This document shows positions 51,870 to 64,000 of a stretch of DNA of 64,000 nucleotides, in pieces. This DNA is from Onthophagus taurus. Its lineage: Eukaryota > Arthropoda > Insecta > Coleoptera > Scarabaeidae. A program made the position numbers and the translations under genes. How positions within the stretch are numbered: position 1 is the first letter of the stretch; every line of letters begins with the position of its first letter. The notes below the pieces were generated by a model. The model searched no databases. It was given only the letters and a program-made list of their open reading frames with translations, and was not told the origin of the DNA. The stretch covers positions 44,151,501 through 44,215,500 of the forward strand of contig NC_091966.1 in NCBI RefSeq assembly GCF_036711975.1. Reading direction: 5' to 3'.

Positions 51870-54436
51870 ATGGAAAAAACGAAAACGAAACTAAACCGCA
51901 AGGCCTCGCGTCGATGGCTTCATAAACCACCTGAATCGACGGCTACCGTTCAGAAAATACCTAAACGCCACCAACTACGTTTAAATTTAAATTCAAAGAT
52001 GCCTTCAGACAATCTTTTAATAACCAGTGAAGATCCAGTTTCCTCCGGGGTTTCCTCCGAAGACGACGACGTCGGACATCAAAAAGAATTATCATTAAAA
52101 AAAGATGTTTTATCCAATTTTGAGAGTCTCCCGGATAAAAATAAGCACGAAACGTTTTTGAAAGATTGCGTCGATTTGTTGCTAAAAGAAGCGGTTTTTC
52201 ATGGTACAGATCGGGAAAATAAAGTGTTGGATTGGAAAAGTCCCGAGGAATTATTGGAAATCTTTGATTTTAATTTAAACGGATCGCCATCGACTCACGA
52301 AGAATTAAAATCAATTCTTAAAAACGTCGTTAAGTTTTCGGTGAAAACTGGACATCCATATTTTGTAAATCAACTTTTTTCATCTTTGGATCCGTACGGT
52401 TTAATTGGACAATGGTTAACAGACGCTTTAAATCCAAGCGTTTACACTTACGAAGTCTCGCCAGTTTTTACTTTAATGGAAGAAGTCGTTTTAAAAGAAA
52501 TGAGAATTATCGTTGGGTATAAAGATGGTAAAGGTGATGGTATTTTTTGTCCAGGTGGTTCTATGGCTAACGGATATGCTATTAGTTGTGCAAGATACAA
52601 ATTTAATCCAAATTTAAAGGTAAGTCATAAATTTTAAAATGTCAATTTAAATGACAACATGAAATTGTCATAAAGTATGTAAAATATAACTTTTAGGTTA
52701 AAAATTTTGTTTTTTCCCCATAATTGTATGATCAGTCAAGTATAACATCATTTTTAAAGCTGATCCAAATAAATATTAAAAAATGTCATGTTCACATCAT
52801 TATTACAAGATTAAAGCTGTCATCTTGACAATTAATGTCATTTTCTCATTTTGACGTTTTAAACGTCACTTTAATATAATTTTATTTTTTAATTAGGAAA
52901 CTGGTCTTCATAACTTTCCACGTTTAGTCCTTTTTACATCGGAAGATGCTCATTACTCGGTTAAAAAGATGGCTTCTTTCCTGGGGATTGGCACAAAAAA
53001 CGTTTACACAATAAAAACCGACGATAAAGGAAAAATCAATGTTGATTTACTTAAAAATGAGATTGAAAGGGTGAAATCGGAAGGTGGTGTTCCGTTTATG
53101 GTTAGTGCAACGGCTGGGACGACGGTTTTGGGTGCTTTTGATCCTATAAATGACCTGGCGGATGTTTGCGAAGAACATAACTTGTGGTTGCATGTTGATG
53201 CGGCTTGGGGAGGTGGTGCATTAATTTCTGAAAAGTACAAAAATCTCATGAAAGGAATTCATCGGTGAGTATTTTTTTGTTAGGTTACGTTATCGTTTAA
53301 TGGAATTAAATTGTGCAAGGTTAAATCACAAACGATATAATAATTAGAGCGTAAATTAAAGTTTCTTCAGCCTTGTTTTGATCATTTAACCTTGAAAAAA
53401 TGGCTTTTAATTTTCTTTTTTGCGTAATTCCCCCAGGGTTGTTTCTTCTACTTTTCTAAATCGATAAGCAAGGTTTCTACAATCACCTACGCTTGAATTG
53501 CATTGCGAAAGATATAAAATTAATTATTATATCTAATAACCTTGTGAAAACTTTTTGGAGTTGTAAATTTGATATTCTTGATGGTAATTAGCGCCATCTC
53601 TTAGATTCAAGCTTAATTATTTATTATTCCAAATTTTCTTTTGTATTTATTAATATATTTAAATATTTAAAATGTGACTTAATAGTTTAAAGTGATAAAT
53701 ATTTAATTCACATAAATCATCCTTGTTTTTATTAAGATTAGGAATTTTTCAAAAATCGATTGGCGCCATCTCTTAAATTTTCTTCTAATTTAATCTAACA
53801 TAACCTACAAATATTAATTAATTTAAATTATTTTTTAGTGCTGATTCAATAACTTGGAATCCCCACAAACTATTAACAGCCCCTCAACAATGTTCCACAT
53901 TACTATTAAAACACGAAGGAATTTTAAGTGGAGCTCACTCGGCGAATGCTGCTTATTTATTTCAAAAAGATAAATTTTACGATACCAGTTATGATACCGG
54001 TGATAAACACGTTCAATGTGGACGAAGAGCTGATGTGCTTAAATTTTGGTATATGTGGAAAGCGAAAGGAACCCACGGTTTAACCCGACATGTTGAAAAA
54101 GTTTTTGATAACGCTGAATATTTCACAAAAACGATAAAATCAAAGGAAAACTTTAAAATGGTGCTTGAAGAACCTGAATGTACAAACGTATGTTTTTGGT
54201 ACGTCCCCCCCAGTTTGTTGGGTAAAGAAAACGAAGATGATTATGAGGAGAAGCTTCATAAGATTGCTCCGAAAATTAAAGAGAGAATGATGAAGGATGG
54301 TTCTATGATGGTTACGTATCAAGCCCAAAAAGATTGGCCTAACTTTTTTAGGATCGTTTTTCAAAATTCAGCATTAACTCACGATGATATGATGCATTTT
54401 ATACAAACGATTGAAAGATTAGGATGTGATTTATAA
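51870..54436 (+). CDS. ADC: aspartate 1-decarboxylase (Black-type, PLP group II)
   Basis: Three exons, 51870-52619, 52897-53264 and 53839-54436, give 571 residues from the ATG at 51870, or 528 from the ATG at 51999, which has the better start context; both are open and the choice is uncertain. PLP-enzyme motifs: NPSVYTYEVSPVFTLME, FCPGGSMANGYAISCAR, LWLHVDAAWGGG, and NPHKLLTAPQQCS with the cofactor lysine. The Gln before Cys (QQCS) marks insect aspartate decarboxylase rather than cysteine sulfinate decarboxylase, where Leu is usual. The product, beta-alanine, is used by Ebony in cuticle tanning; loss gives black cuticle in flies and beetles. A TTAA MITE lies just upstream. Confidence 0.92.
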
Positions 54437-54471
54437 TTAATAACTATTTATGACTTAAATTAAATTGTAAA

Positions 54472-54477
54472 AATAAA
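54472..54477 (+). terminator. polyadenylation signal of ADC
   Basis: AATAAA 36 bases after the stop codon, within the 178-bp gap to the convergent ENOX gene. Confidence 0.55.
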
Positions 54478-54614
54478 AAATTTTTGATTTCTTATTATAT
54501 CTTTTTTTATTTTCATCCATTCAACAATACAATCAGAACAGAAAAGGAGAAAAATATCACAAAAAATAAAATAAAGGATACACTTCAATATAATTATTTA
54601 TATTCTCTATATTT

Positions 54615-57600
54615 TTACGCTTGTTTATAAGCATAAAATTGCCATCGGCGTTCAATATTAGCTCCGATCCCCACAAGTTCTTGTTTAAAGACTGCGGGAA
54701 ACTTAGACATTAATAATTCGATATCGGCAGGTCGTAAATTTGTTTCTAATTTACTAACATACGACCAAATATAATCTAAGCCGGCTCCGAAAGGATGCAC
54801 GTTAAGAAACGTTGAGATAATCCCTATTAACTTCGCTTCCTTTTCAGATAAAGGTTGTGTGGAAATCGTTTCTAAACTTTCATTAATACTACATACACTT
54901 TCAGCTTTATCAGATTCATTATCTTCCAAATTAACGATATTGTTATCGATTTGTGATTTTTTTTCTTTTGATATTTTTAATTGGAGCTCTTTTACTTTGG
55001 TTTCTTCTTCAATTTGTTTACGTTTAGCTTCTATTAATTGTTGTTGCATCCCTTGTAAGGTTTGTTGAAGCATTTTAAATTGTTTATCTTTTTCATCAAT
55101 ATCTTTTTTTAAATCCATTTTAACAACTTCAACCTATAAATTTTATATAAATAAAAATATTATACATTTATATTCATTCATAATTTCACCTCATTTTTAT
55201 AAGCTTCAACTTGCATGCGTAAATTATTATTTTCCTCCCTAAGTACGTCTTCTTGATTAATCATATCAGTTCTGGGTTTTTTCCTAATTGTTTCCTCTTC
55301 ATCAGAAACGTCCATTTCATCATCGGCTTTTTCAACGCTTATTTCGCCATCAAGTTGAACATTTTTTATCTCCTAAAATCCAAGGGACGTATTAACACAA
55401 ATAAATAAAACGACAACATTCTAAATCAACATTATTAGATAGTACAAAAAAAAATTAAATAAAAAAAAACCGCTAAAGAACAATACATTACTATATTCAC
55501 GTCAAAGAATTTTTGTTCTTTTTAATTTTTTTTAGTAAATGAATTTAAGTTGGTACAGTTGTTTTCTAAACAAATTCTTGGTTAAATGCATTTACTACTT
55601 TATTGTTATAGCCAATCCTCAGCACATTTTGACGCTCCAAATAACGGTTTTTCCAATTGCAATCAGCGACCCGACCCAATCTGTAGATCTCTCATTTTAA
55701 CACTTACCTTTCCATTTCTTACCTTTATGTTTACGATTTCACTGTTATTTGCTTCATGATTGATTAGACCGTGCCATTACAAGAAGTATTTGATAACATC
55801 CACTTTGATTTATTATTTATGTTTATTTCAAGAATTAACAGGTGTGTTAAAAGTACTCGCACAATATTTACTTATCTTTAAAAATTAAAAAACATTGATT
55901 TGGAGGCGCCAACTATTAAAATCTATTAAGAAAGGGTTAAATTGGGCTAGAACTAATCGATAAATAGATTTACTGAATGTAAAGTTATTATTTTGCATTG
56001 GGGTTACTTTGCGCACGTAAATAAAACGACGTTGGCAGATTGTTGGTTAAATGATTTAAAAATATTGACAGGATGCTAATGGCGATGCTGAGTTGTTAGA
56101 AATAATATTTAGGATAGCCTGGAACGTTATCCTGTTCATAACAGGAACGTTGAGTGAACGAGATTGAGTGTCTGAAGTAGAACTCCACAGGAATACATTT
56201 TTATCGTGATTTTATGTGCTTACTTTGAACCTATTATCTGTCTAATTGGCACTTCTAGTTAAGTAGGAGATGCAGCATAACACCGAGCTGTGTTCAAAGG
56301 AAAAACGACTCATGAAATTACTGCAGCGTAGTGTGTACAAAGTTTTTTGAGCCAGTAAGAGTGGCAACAATATTTCTAATTAGTATCCTAGAGCGTTCAC
56401 GTTTTCAGGTTTACATTAGTTTACGATATATTTCCTCTTATTTCCTTGAAATATTTATTCTTCTGACGTTCTTGTAAATTTCCGGATGACAACAGGTGCT
56501 GATCATCGAGTAGCTTGGGAGTTGCCGTGAGATGTAAAGTTAGACTAGCTCTGTTAGATGGTCTAGAGTAAAAAAAGTGAAACCGTTCACAGACCCAAAG
56601 GTTTGCCTCGGAACAAGATTACGATACGATAAGAAAACAAGATATGGTGATGACACACGCAAGAAGTTGGACACGAGTAATGAAATAGCGACACAAAGGC
56701 AAGGTATCGGTCAATAAGAGTGCTTAAAACCACTGTAACCGCGGTAATTATCCCCTACTGTATATCAACTGAAACAAAATCAAGAATATATACGGTATGC
56801 GTGAGTAAACAAGTGGTGGAGAGAGTGGTTAATACGCGCAAAATTTTGAAATTATTATATTTCCCAGGATAATCTTAAAGCTGTTTTAGAACGTTGGGTG
56901 TACATCAATCCATAAATTGCCCGTTTTTTATTTTTGACACACTTTGACAACAAATCAAAATTTTATCAGATTACATCACCACTTTAAAGTTCAACGGAAT
57001 GAATTAGATTTCTTGTTAACAGATATTTACTACAATTTATTTGAATTGGCAGATGATGAGTAAAAGACAGAATTAATATGAGTTAAGATAACTTATAATA
57101 ACTTTTCAACACCCTGTATTAATCATACACAATTATTTAATCAACAAATTAAGATAAATATCATAACTTATTAGGTTGTTATCAAAATCCTCTTGTAATA
57201 AATAATCATAACTATATCCCAAAAGGAAAATTTTGTTGACCAAAAAAATAAAAAAAAATATAATCGGAAGAATTTTCGATTTAAGATTTCGCACTGTTTT
57301 TCTTTAAGCTTGTTTTTTTGAGAACTGGAAATCTTAGCCTACAGGCATGCAAAGAGAATCCGCAAGCTTTACAAATAACACTTTTTAACATCTTTAAAAA
57401 CATTAAAACAATTTATTTTTATTACATGATTTCTTATAGAAAATTCAGTGTATCTTTACACTTAAATTTGTAAATCTTGCGGTGTATTACGTACCATCGA
57501 TTGCTTTTTCCACAGTTCAATGTTCTTTCTTTGCGCTTTGGTGAAATGGTCCCAAACCTTCTTATGGCAGGCGGCCGAGAACAAACGCTCGATTTGACTG

Positions 57601-60022
57601 ACTGAGACAGGGACACGCAAACAAATGATTAAACCATCTTAGATCATTATAGATCTCCTGCGCGCGGTTTATTTTATAATAAATAATTACATTTGTAATG
57701 AGAAACAAAAGAAAGTAATCCCCCCAATATCATACTAAATCATTATTGTAAAGAACACAAAAAGTGAAATAAAAGAAATTATTTTGGAGATAAATTAAAA
57801 AAAAAAAAAGCAGAAAATAAAAAAAAATAATTTACCTATTCGTTTTTTAACCTGTTTTGGTTCTTACTTCTATCTAAAGAGCTTGAACACTGGTTTTTGT
57901 ACAAAAATTGGAACAAGTTTTAATTTGATTAGATTAGATATTTAATTTTTATTACCACCATCGCTTTTAATCAATTTAATAATGAAAGTTACAATTAATA
58001 CGAAAAATCAGTGTACACACTTCAAAAATACATCAGAATTTATCTCTAATAAATAAAAAAAAATTTAAATACACATTTGTCCCCAGAAGATATCTCGTTT
58101 TGTCCGATATACTTACTACACATTAATCGTACCAATTTATGAAAAAAAATGATAATCTCCTAGCTAATAACAAACATAAACTTACATTGTAATAAAATCC
58201 CCTGCATCCGTCCTTTCATTATTTCCCGAGCCTTCATCAATTCATCTTCGTATTGAGTTTTTTCATTAAGTAGTCTTCGAACATGCGAATTCGTCGATTG
58301 GATCATCGAATAAAAAGTATTTGCATTTCTTTTACTGCAATCCCCTCGTTCTAACCATGTTATCACAATCTGCAATAACAAATCAAACTTTAATCTTTCC
58401 TAACACAGCTTTGGTAAAACAATCATGTTTTTTAATTTAAAAATTAAATTAATTTAAAATAGTTTTATTTAAAAAAGCTCAAATCATTGATTTTAAATTT
58501 TATTAATATTGATTAATAAAAAGTAAATTAATGAAAAAGTTTCTAACCTATAAATTTTTTTTTTTGTAAGTCCTTTCAGTTTTAATTAAAATGTTAATTT
58601 AAATTAGTTATAATTTTAAGTTAATTTTAAAAAAAATTAGAATAAAATTAGTTTTTAAAAAATAATTTAGGTTAACAGCGCCATCTCTTGACAAACGAAA
58701 ACAGTAATTTCGCAAGAACCCTTCACCTTTAACACAACTTTTGGGCTAATTAAACTTTGTAGACAAACAAATTGAATATAAAGTATTTTCGTTTCATTTA
58801 CTGCATTTACTGGTAACAAATCAAACTTTGAACTTTTTTAAATAATAAATTATAACCTGCACAGCTTTCGTAAAAGTATCATCTTGCTTTAATTTCTCAG
58901 AAACAGCCGAAGCTTCATGATCTGTATAATGTACAACTGGTGGTGGTGATGGTGGTCTTAATCGCTCCTCTTCCATTCGTTCTCGGTGCCGTTGTTCTCT
59001 TTGTAATTGCCGTTGTCTACATTCCCATTCATATTGGTCATCTCTCGCCTTAAAAACAGTTATTAAACAAAAATAATTAATTAAAAGTAAATTACCTGAG
59101 CATAATCAACATGTAAACGTCCAGTATTTGGGGGATCATTATTAGAACCAATACGAATTCGATACCCAGAAAGAAAAATAGCTGAATCGATGGATGCTTC
59201 ATAAACAAATCGGATATGACAAAAATTTTTTTTGCTTAAACGTAACGTAGTTATCTCTCCACAACGTTCAAAAACTTCGGTAATTATTTCTTCGGTCATA
59301 TTCTCTGGGAGACCACCTACGAAAACTGTTCTACACCCCGGTGGCCTTTCTCGTGTAGTCGGAGGTGGGGCGTTTGGATTTGGAGGAAATAACGTACAAC
59401 TCTTACAATGTATAATTTCTTTAACTGGGTTAATAATAATACTTGGTTCTGTAGGAATAATATTCGGATCTGGTGCCATCATCGGAGGAATCATCCCGTA
59501 ATTCCCCATCGACATCATATTTGGGTCCATAATCATATTTACACCAACCATCGGATAACCCATCCCCATAACTCCACCCCATACATTCGGAGGTATCCCG
59601 TTTTGAATGGGAATCACTTCCGGGGTATTAGAGAGGTTAGAATCGGAGTCATCACGAGTTTTATCAGATTCCCTTCGATCGCGTCTTGACCCTCGTTCCA
59701 ATCGGCGATCTTTCCGTGATTTTTGAGGAGGACTTTGACTATTATCGTCTTTATTATTATCTTCGACAACTATCTTGGAGGTGGTCGGGTTTGATTTTGA
59801 AACGAATTCTGCGGTGGTATCGTTCATTTTGTTACTAGTACCGAATGGATCGCGGAAGTCGATTGACTCAGAACCGCCGCCAACGAGAAAATTCTGCGGC
59901 CCTGTGCGGACATTTATTTTTAAACGTGAAAAATCAATATCGCCCTTGTATTCGCAGTCAGATCCGAGGCATATTGAATGAAACTTACCTAACTGGGATT
60001 GGCTTGTATAGTGAAACGCCAT
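54615..60022 (-). CDS. ENOX: ecto-NOX disulfide-thiol exchanger (ENOX1/2 homologue)
   Basis: Six exons: 60022-59096, 59048-58857, 58369-58186, 57601-57495, 55372-55190 and 55133-54615; 703 residues. The N-terminal half has a Ser/Arg-rich stretch and a Met/Pro/Gly-rich part (MGYPMVGVNMIMDPNMMSMG), then VKEIIHCKSCTLFPPNPN and an RNA-recognition-type domain near 229-300 (TVFVGGLPENM, KKNFCHIRF). The rest matches vertebrate ENOX in order: RLRPPSPPPVVHYTDHEA, TFYSMIQSTNSHVRRLLNEK, WDHFTKAQRKNIELW, an acidic coiled coil, and LIGIISTFLNVHPFGAGLDY near the end. ENOX proteins are reported as surface hydroquinone/NADH oxidases with thiol exchange; the insect role is unknown. An alternative GTAAGT site lies inside the first 15 codons and could mark another splice form. 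Confidence 0.93.
55373..57494. other. ENOX intron 4
   Basis: 2.1 kb. The 56560-56830 part contains pieces such as VLKTTVTAVIIPYCIST that vaguely recall the end of a LINE protein, but too little remains for a call. Confidence 0.35.
58440..58700 (+). repeat. dispersed repeat B, copy 1
   Basis: Matches 60176-60470 in the same orientation: TTTATTTAAAAAAGCTCAA, AAAAAGTAAATTAAT, TTTCTAACCTATAAATT, TTAGAATAAAAT, TTTTTAAAAA and GCGCCATCTCTTGA in order. The match goes on through CAAGAACCCTTCA. Copy 1 is in an ENOX intron, copy 2 just upstream of ENOX. Confidence 0.7.
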
Positions 60023-60175
60023 ATCAATTAATCACGGATTTATACCTGATCTTTAATAATTTGTAAATTCACTTTAACGTATTTATAAATAAATTATCAC
60101 ACGCGGTCGAAACTCGAGACACAACTTTTCAATCGATATGTCATATCAATTTCATAAAAGCTTGTATATTTAATT

Positions 60176-60470
60176 AACAGCTTTATTTAAAAAAGCTCAA
60201 TCTTTAATTTTACTAACATTGATTCATAAAAAGTAAATTAATAAAAACATTTCTAACCTATAAATTAAGTTTTTGTAATGTCAAAAATTATTTCTGTACT
60301 TATCAATTTCAATAAAAATATTATTTTAATTTCTGTTAATTTGAATTAACTAATTGAAATAAATTATGATTTTCAGTTAATTTAAAATAAATTAGAATAA
60401 AATAAGTTTTTAAAAATAATTCAAGTTGATAGCGCCATCTCTTGATGGCAAAAATCGGCAATTGTGGAAG
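60176..60470 (+). repeat. dispersed repeat B, copy 2
   Basis: Same order of blocks as 58440-58700, with an extra AT-rich insertion near 60280-60340. Both copies end in GCGCCATCTCTTGA followed by AGAACCCTTCA. Confidence 0.7.
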
Positions 60471-60541
60471 AACCCTTCAAGGTTAACCGAAATTTCTCGC
60501 ATTTCTACTATTAAATATCTGTTCCATAATTATACAATATA

Positions 60542-60962
60542 CAGCGTGTCCCGTATCTTCCGCATCAGAGCATTACACGGTTGTAGGATACATTATTCTG
60601 AAGCGATCTTTCTAATAAAATTTTTTCGAAATGTTTATAATAACCGCACGGGAACTGTTTAAAGGAACTGTTTTTCGTCCAATCAGCAGATCGCAAATCA
60701 GACTCAGGTAATCGGTGCCACCCTCGGCCGGTCCGCTACGCCGATGATAACTCGTTTCCCACGTGTACTCACCAATAAATTCGTCATGGAAAGAGAAATA
60801 AACTTTTTCGATGAATCAAAGTCGTCCGTTATTGGTCGTCGTTAAACAGTTCCCGTGCGGTTATTATAAACATTTCGAAAAAATTTTATTAGAAAGATCG
60901 CTTCAGAATAATGTATTCTACAACCGTATAATGCTCTGATGCGGAAGATACGGGACACGCTG
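60542..60962. mobile_element. 421-bp MITE with TA duplication (Tc1/mariner type)
   Basis: Long inverted arms of about 120 bases begin CAGCGTGTCCCGTATCTTCC and are nearly perfect; each end is flanked by TA (60540-60541, 60963-60964). The centre is GC-richer. It lies between the ENOX start and the RNF216 3' end. No transposase. Confidence 0.88.
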
Positions 60963-61232
60963 TATATGTGCATTGGTGTTAAGTCCAAACTTGTCATTAT
61001 ACCCTGATAAAAAATGATATTAAGTACTGTACCTAGAAGTAAGAGTTTTGTTTCTGTATTGTGTAATAGTTATTTATATATTAATATACACACGTAAAGT
61101 AACCTTAATTAATGGCAACATCGTAATAAAAAGTAAGAAAATATAAAATAATTAATCTATCTTTAATTTTTTTTATATTATAAACAACGTATATTAAGAA
61201 AAATATTTTAACTTTAAATAAAAATGCAAAAA

Positions 61233-64000
61233 CTAGTGACGATGATGTCCTCTTCTATTCTGATACTGGCGGTTTTGATTGATTCTGATCATATGTGGAC
61301 GTACACCATGCCCCACAATGTTCACAACCATATGAAACTAAAAGAAAAATTGTAACGTATTATAATATAATTACACTGTGCTGCAAACTTTAACTTTTTT
61401 TTGTGTACAGTAGATCAGTTGACTGCTTTTAGTTAACTTTGGGTTGCTGATTTCAAATATGCCTCCCATTTTTTGTAACACGTCACGTATTCTTTTTTAT
61501 TTAGGTTTCTCACGGCTGCGAGACTTAGGATTTTATAGGGAAACCACTAGTGTCATGTTTGTACCACTTCCCATTACACCGGAAATTGTTACTAACATCA
61601 CTATTTTTAAGAAAATTTTGAAATTTTATTTAGCTGTTGGTTACATAACATAATTCTAAATAACTGAAATTTTAAAATTTTCTGTAACCGTTTAGTGGTA
61701 CAAACATGACACTACCACTAAAAGGTTGATCTCTTCACCTTATATCATGGTGCCAAATATTAAATTCATTGCATTTATAGTTTCCCTATAAAATCCTATG
61801 TCCAGCAGCAGTAAGACACCTGAGTAAAAAAAAAAAAAAAAAAAGGTGACGTGTTACAGAAAAATGGAAGGCATATTTGAAATCAGCAACGCAAAATATT
61901 TACTAAAAACACTCAACTCATCAACTGTACAAAAATCTTGCAGCACAGCGTTATTATAATAATAATTCAAAAACTTACACGTGCTTGGGGATCAACCTCG
62001 ACATCATGTATTCCGGGCAATGGAGGTGGTGCTAGGCTTCTACGTTGATCGTAATGCTGGTGAACATCCTCAAGAGGATCAACTTTTAATTTATCATCTT
62101 TGGCGATTCCCAACTCTTCTTTTGCCATTTCGGCACCTTGCATAACTTGGTTTTCATGTAAAGTATTTGTATCGGAATAAAGAGGGCATAAGTGGAATTG
62201 ATCGCCACCTTGGCCGTTAAAATGTTTATAATCTTTAACAGGAGCTAAACATACATAACACATTGATGCCCCGCAACTGCAGGTCATTTTATTGCAGCCG
62301 TCTTCTTTAATAAACTTCAAACCACATTTATAACACACTCTAAAAATAATTAATGTAGAATTCTTCTTAATTTTATTTGATTAATTTACCTAACCAACGC
62401 TTCAGTCATTTTATTTTCAATATAAATTCTTTTTTTAACATCGTCATCTTTCTCGATTTCATCGCACCTTAAAGGCACATGAGATGGTTCTTTACATTCG
62501 CGACAACTCTCTTTCATACATTCAGTATTGAGGCACTTGAATATCTTATCGCCGGGAGCAGGAATCGTAGCAAAATCACAAAACGGACAGGTTACAACAT
62601 CATCTATTCCCGCTGCTTTTACTTCTTGTAATTGTTGACGTTGTGCGACTTTTGAAAAGAATTTTGGAACTAACGCATCCTATAAAATTATTAAATATAT
62701 TAAAACGATTTCTTCTAAACATCAACAGATAAGCTAAGTGACTTTAAATCAAATGAACAACTAATATTAATTGTAAGACTATAACGGTGGAGCAGGGTCA
62801 AGAGTTGAAGATGACGTAGTTAGAAGACACAGTGAAATTAATTGGAGGTGCAAGATCAACAGAATAAATTGAGTTGTTAGTGGCATTTATCGAGAACCAA
62901 GGAATAACGAGAATTGAGATTAATGACAACAGGGAAGTCATAATATTGGAAGAAGACTGCAGTGGTTATTCTAATTTAACTACTAACAATAAATAATGAA
63001 TTAATTAAATTTGGATTTAATGTCTTTGGACGATGTTTCTGATGTTTTTTGAAGTTATATCCTAATTTATTTATATGGCAACAACGAATATATCATATAA
63101 AAACGGAATATATAAAAATAATAATTGGAATCAAAAAATAAATGCAAAACAATAACAAACGTAGGTTATGCTACAAAGACGTTATACGATGAATGGTGAA
63201 CCGATTAAGTATGGATTCAACGTGTTAATCCACAGATTAACGAGTTTAATGAACATATAAAGATGACTTTACTGAATAGAAGACCTCATACATAGTATGT
63301 AAATCGATATAATTCAATATTTAAGAATGGTAGTAAACGTGATCCAGCGACATTGTGCATTTGAATGTTTTCAAGAAATTACACAAGAAACAACACATTT
63401 ACTTTTGACGCGAACTGTATATTAAAATCATTACGAATTCATTAATTTTTACCTTTAACATTTTTATGGTAAAATTCACTTCACATCCAGCCAAACATGG
63501 AAAATCAGATTTCCCCTCATTAAACGCAATTTGCACACTAGTTTCAACGCAGCGTTTACAAAAATGACACCCATTTTCGCACATTACGCAATCTTTAGGC
63601 ATAACTTCATCATCGTAACAGCAAGCGCAAGTTAACATTAAACCGTTCTTTTTGGCTTCTTCGCGTTCTAAAGTTTCTTGATGTTTTTTATCCTCAACTC
63701 GTTTTAAAATAGCGGCACGATTAGTTAAATAGGCAATCTAAAATTAATATTAATTAAAGCGGGATAAAAAAATAATTTTTTAAGTCTTACTTCTTGTAAT
63801 AATGGAATATTTTGTAAAGCAGATAAATCAACGTATACCGGTCTACGCACGGTTTTCATAGTTTTCACATTATTTAAATGTTCAGCGGCGATTATTAAAT
63901 TTTGTTCGTATAAAGATGGGGGCATATCGCGAATTGCTACTCGAGAATAAAGATTCTTTAATACTAAACCGCAAAGATGACGTTCGACTTGATTATCAGA
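61233..64000 (-). CDS. RNF216: RBR E3 ubiquitin ligase RNF216 (TRIAD3), 3' part
   Basis: Five exons seen, the gene running off the right edge: 64000-63791 (partial), 63737-63453, 62679-62390, 62339-61979 and 61337-61233; 416 residues visible. RING1 starts CACCYDDEVMPKDC and ends HFCKRCVET; the in-between domain has CPFCDFATIPAPGDK and CMKESCRECKEPSHVPLRC; RING2 is CYKCGLKFIKEDGCNKMTCS, CGASMCYVC, with the probable catalytic Cys in KMTC. Next come YKHFN and FHLCPLY, as in the RNF216 zinc-binding tail. The C-terminus is basic (GHGVRPHMIRINQNRQ). RNF216 builds ubiquitin chains on targets in innate signalling and autophagy in vertebrates. The last intron carries a MITE; a 710-bp intron lies before exon 62679. 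Confidence 0.94.
61374..61950. mobile_element. 577-bp palindromic MITE in the last RNF216 intron
   Basis: Ends CACTGTGCTGCAA (61374) and the complement of CGCTGTGCTGCAA (61950) face each other, flanked by TTA (61371-61373, 61951-61953). Long arms pair over most of the element: GATTTCAAATATGCCT, GTAACACGTCAC, GGATTTTATAGGGAAAC and GTGTCATGTTTGTACCAC all occur on both arms. A run of 19 A lies at about 61826. A 3-bp TTA duplication fits Harbinger-type MITEs, but the ends differ from the 5731-9059 element. Confidence 0.85.
62680..63452. other. RNF216 intron
   Basis: 773 bases, AT-rich, no feature recognised. Confidence 0.5.

Noticed and set aside
56560-56830. Possible LINE C-terminal relic in ENOX intron 4
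   Set aside because: Only a vague resemblance with no diagnostic block.
57434-57616. Minus-strand 60-codon open frame
   Set aside because: Out of frame over ENOX exon 4; the correct frame gives WDHFTKAQRKNIELW.
59232-60066. Plus-strand open frames
   Set aside because: Shadows of ENOX exon 1 on the opposite strand.

Overview
This window reads as nuclear DNA of an AT-rich insect. Genes are split by short GT-AG introns, the spaces between genes are full of DNA transposons, MITEs and decayed LINEs, and the protein set is insect-like: an aspartate 1-decarboxylase of the Black type, an insect ENOX, and a secreted proline-rich multi-peptide precursor. A beetle is plausible, but nothing here proves the order.

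Layout: 0.3-2.8 kb, a ZC3H18-like CCCH protein (+). 3.2-5.3 kb, a decayed DNA transposon with 4-bp target duplication. 5.7-9.1 kb, a whole-looking PIF/Harbinger transposon with both of its genes. 11.9-21.3 kb, a three-exon UBALD gene (-); its 8.6-kb intron holds a LINE fragment and a TTAA-flanked piggyBac-like element filled with a 190-bp satellite. 23.5-28.8 kb, RECQL4 helicase (-) with a LINE fragment in one intron. 30.5-32.2 kb, a 15-exon secreted proline-rich precursor (-), the most original locus in the window. 34.1-42.3 kb, a 14-exon SMP/C2/C1 lipid-transfer-type protein related to TMEM24/C2CD2 (-). 46.1-47.2 kb, BPNT2/gPAPP phosphatase (-), head to head with UBE2W (48.0-49.1 kb, +). 51.9-54.4 kb, aspartate 1-decarboxylase (+), tail to tail with ENOX (54.6-60.0 kb, -). 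61.2-64.0 kb, the 3' part of the RBR ubiquitin ligase RNF216 (-).

Most genes are conserved housekeeping loci with no obvious shared pathway. The proline-rich precursor differs: a two-exon unit (72 + 45 nt, all introns phase 0) is repeated with a period near 229 bp. Joining the exons gives a 285-residue secreted protein in which six RXXR sites, each followed by Gln, would release five 39-residue peptides and one 40-residue peptide. The promoter has a TATA box, a TCAGT initiator and a Rel/NF-kB-like site. This looks like a multi-copy peptide (perhaps antimicrobial) precursor growing by exon-pair duplication. All exon models come from reading splice signals and frames by eye; no searches were run.
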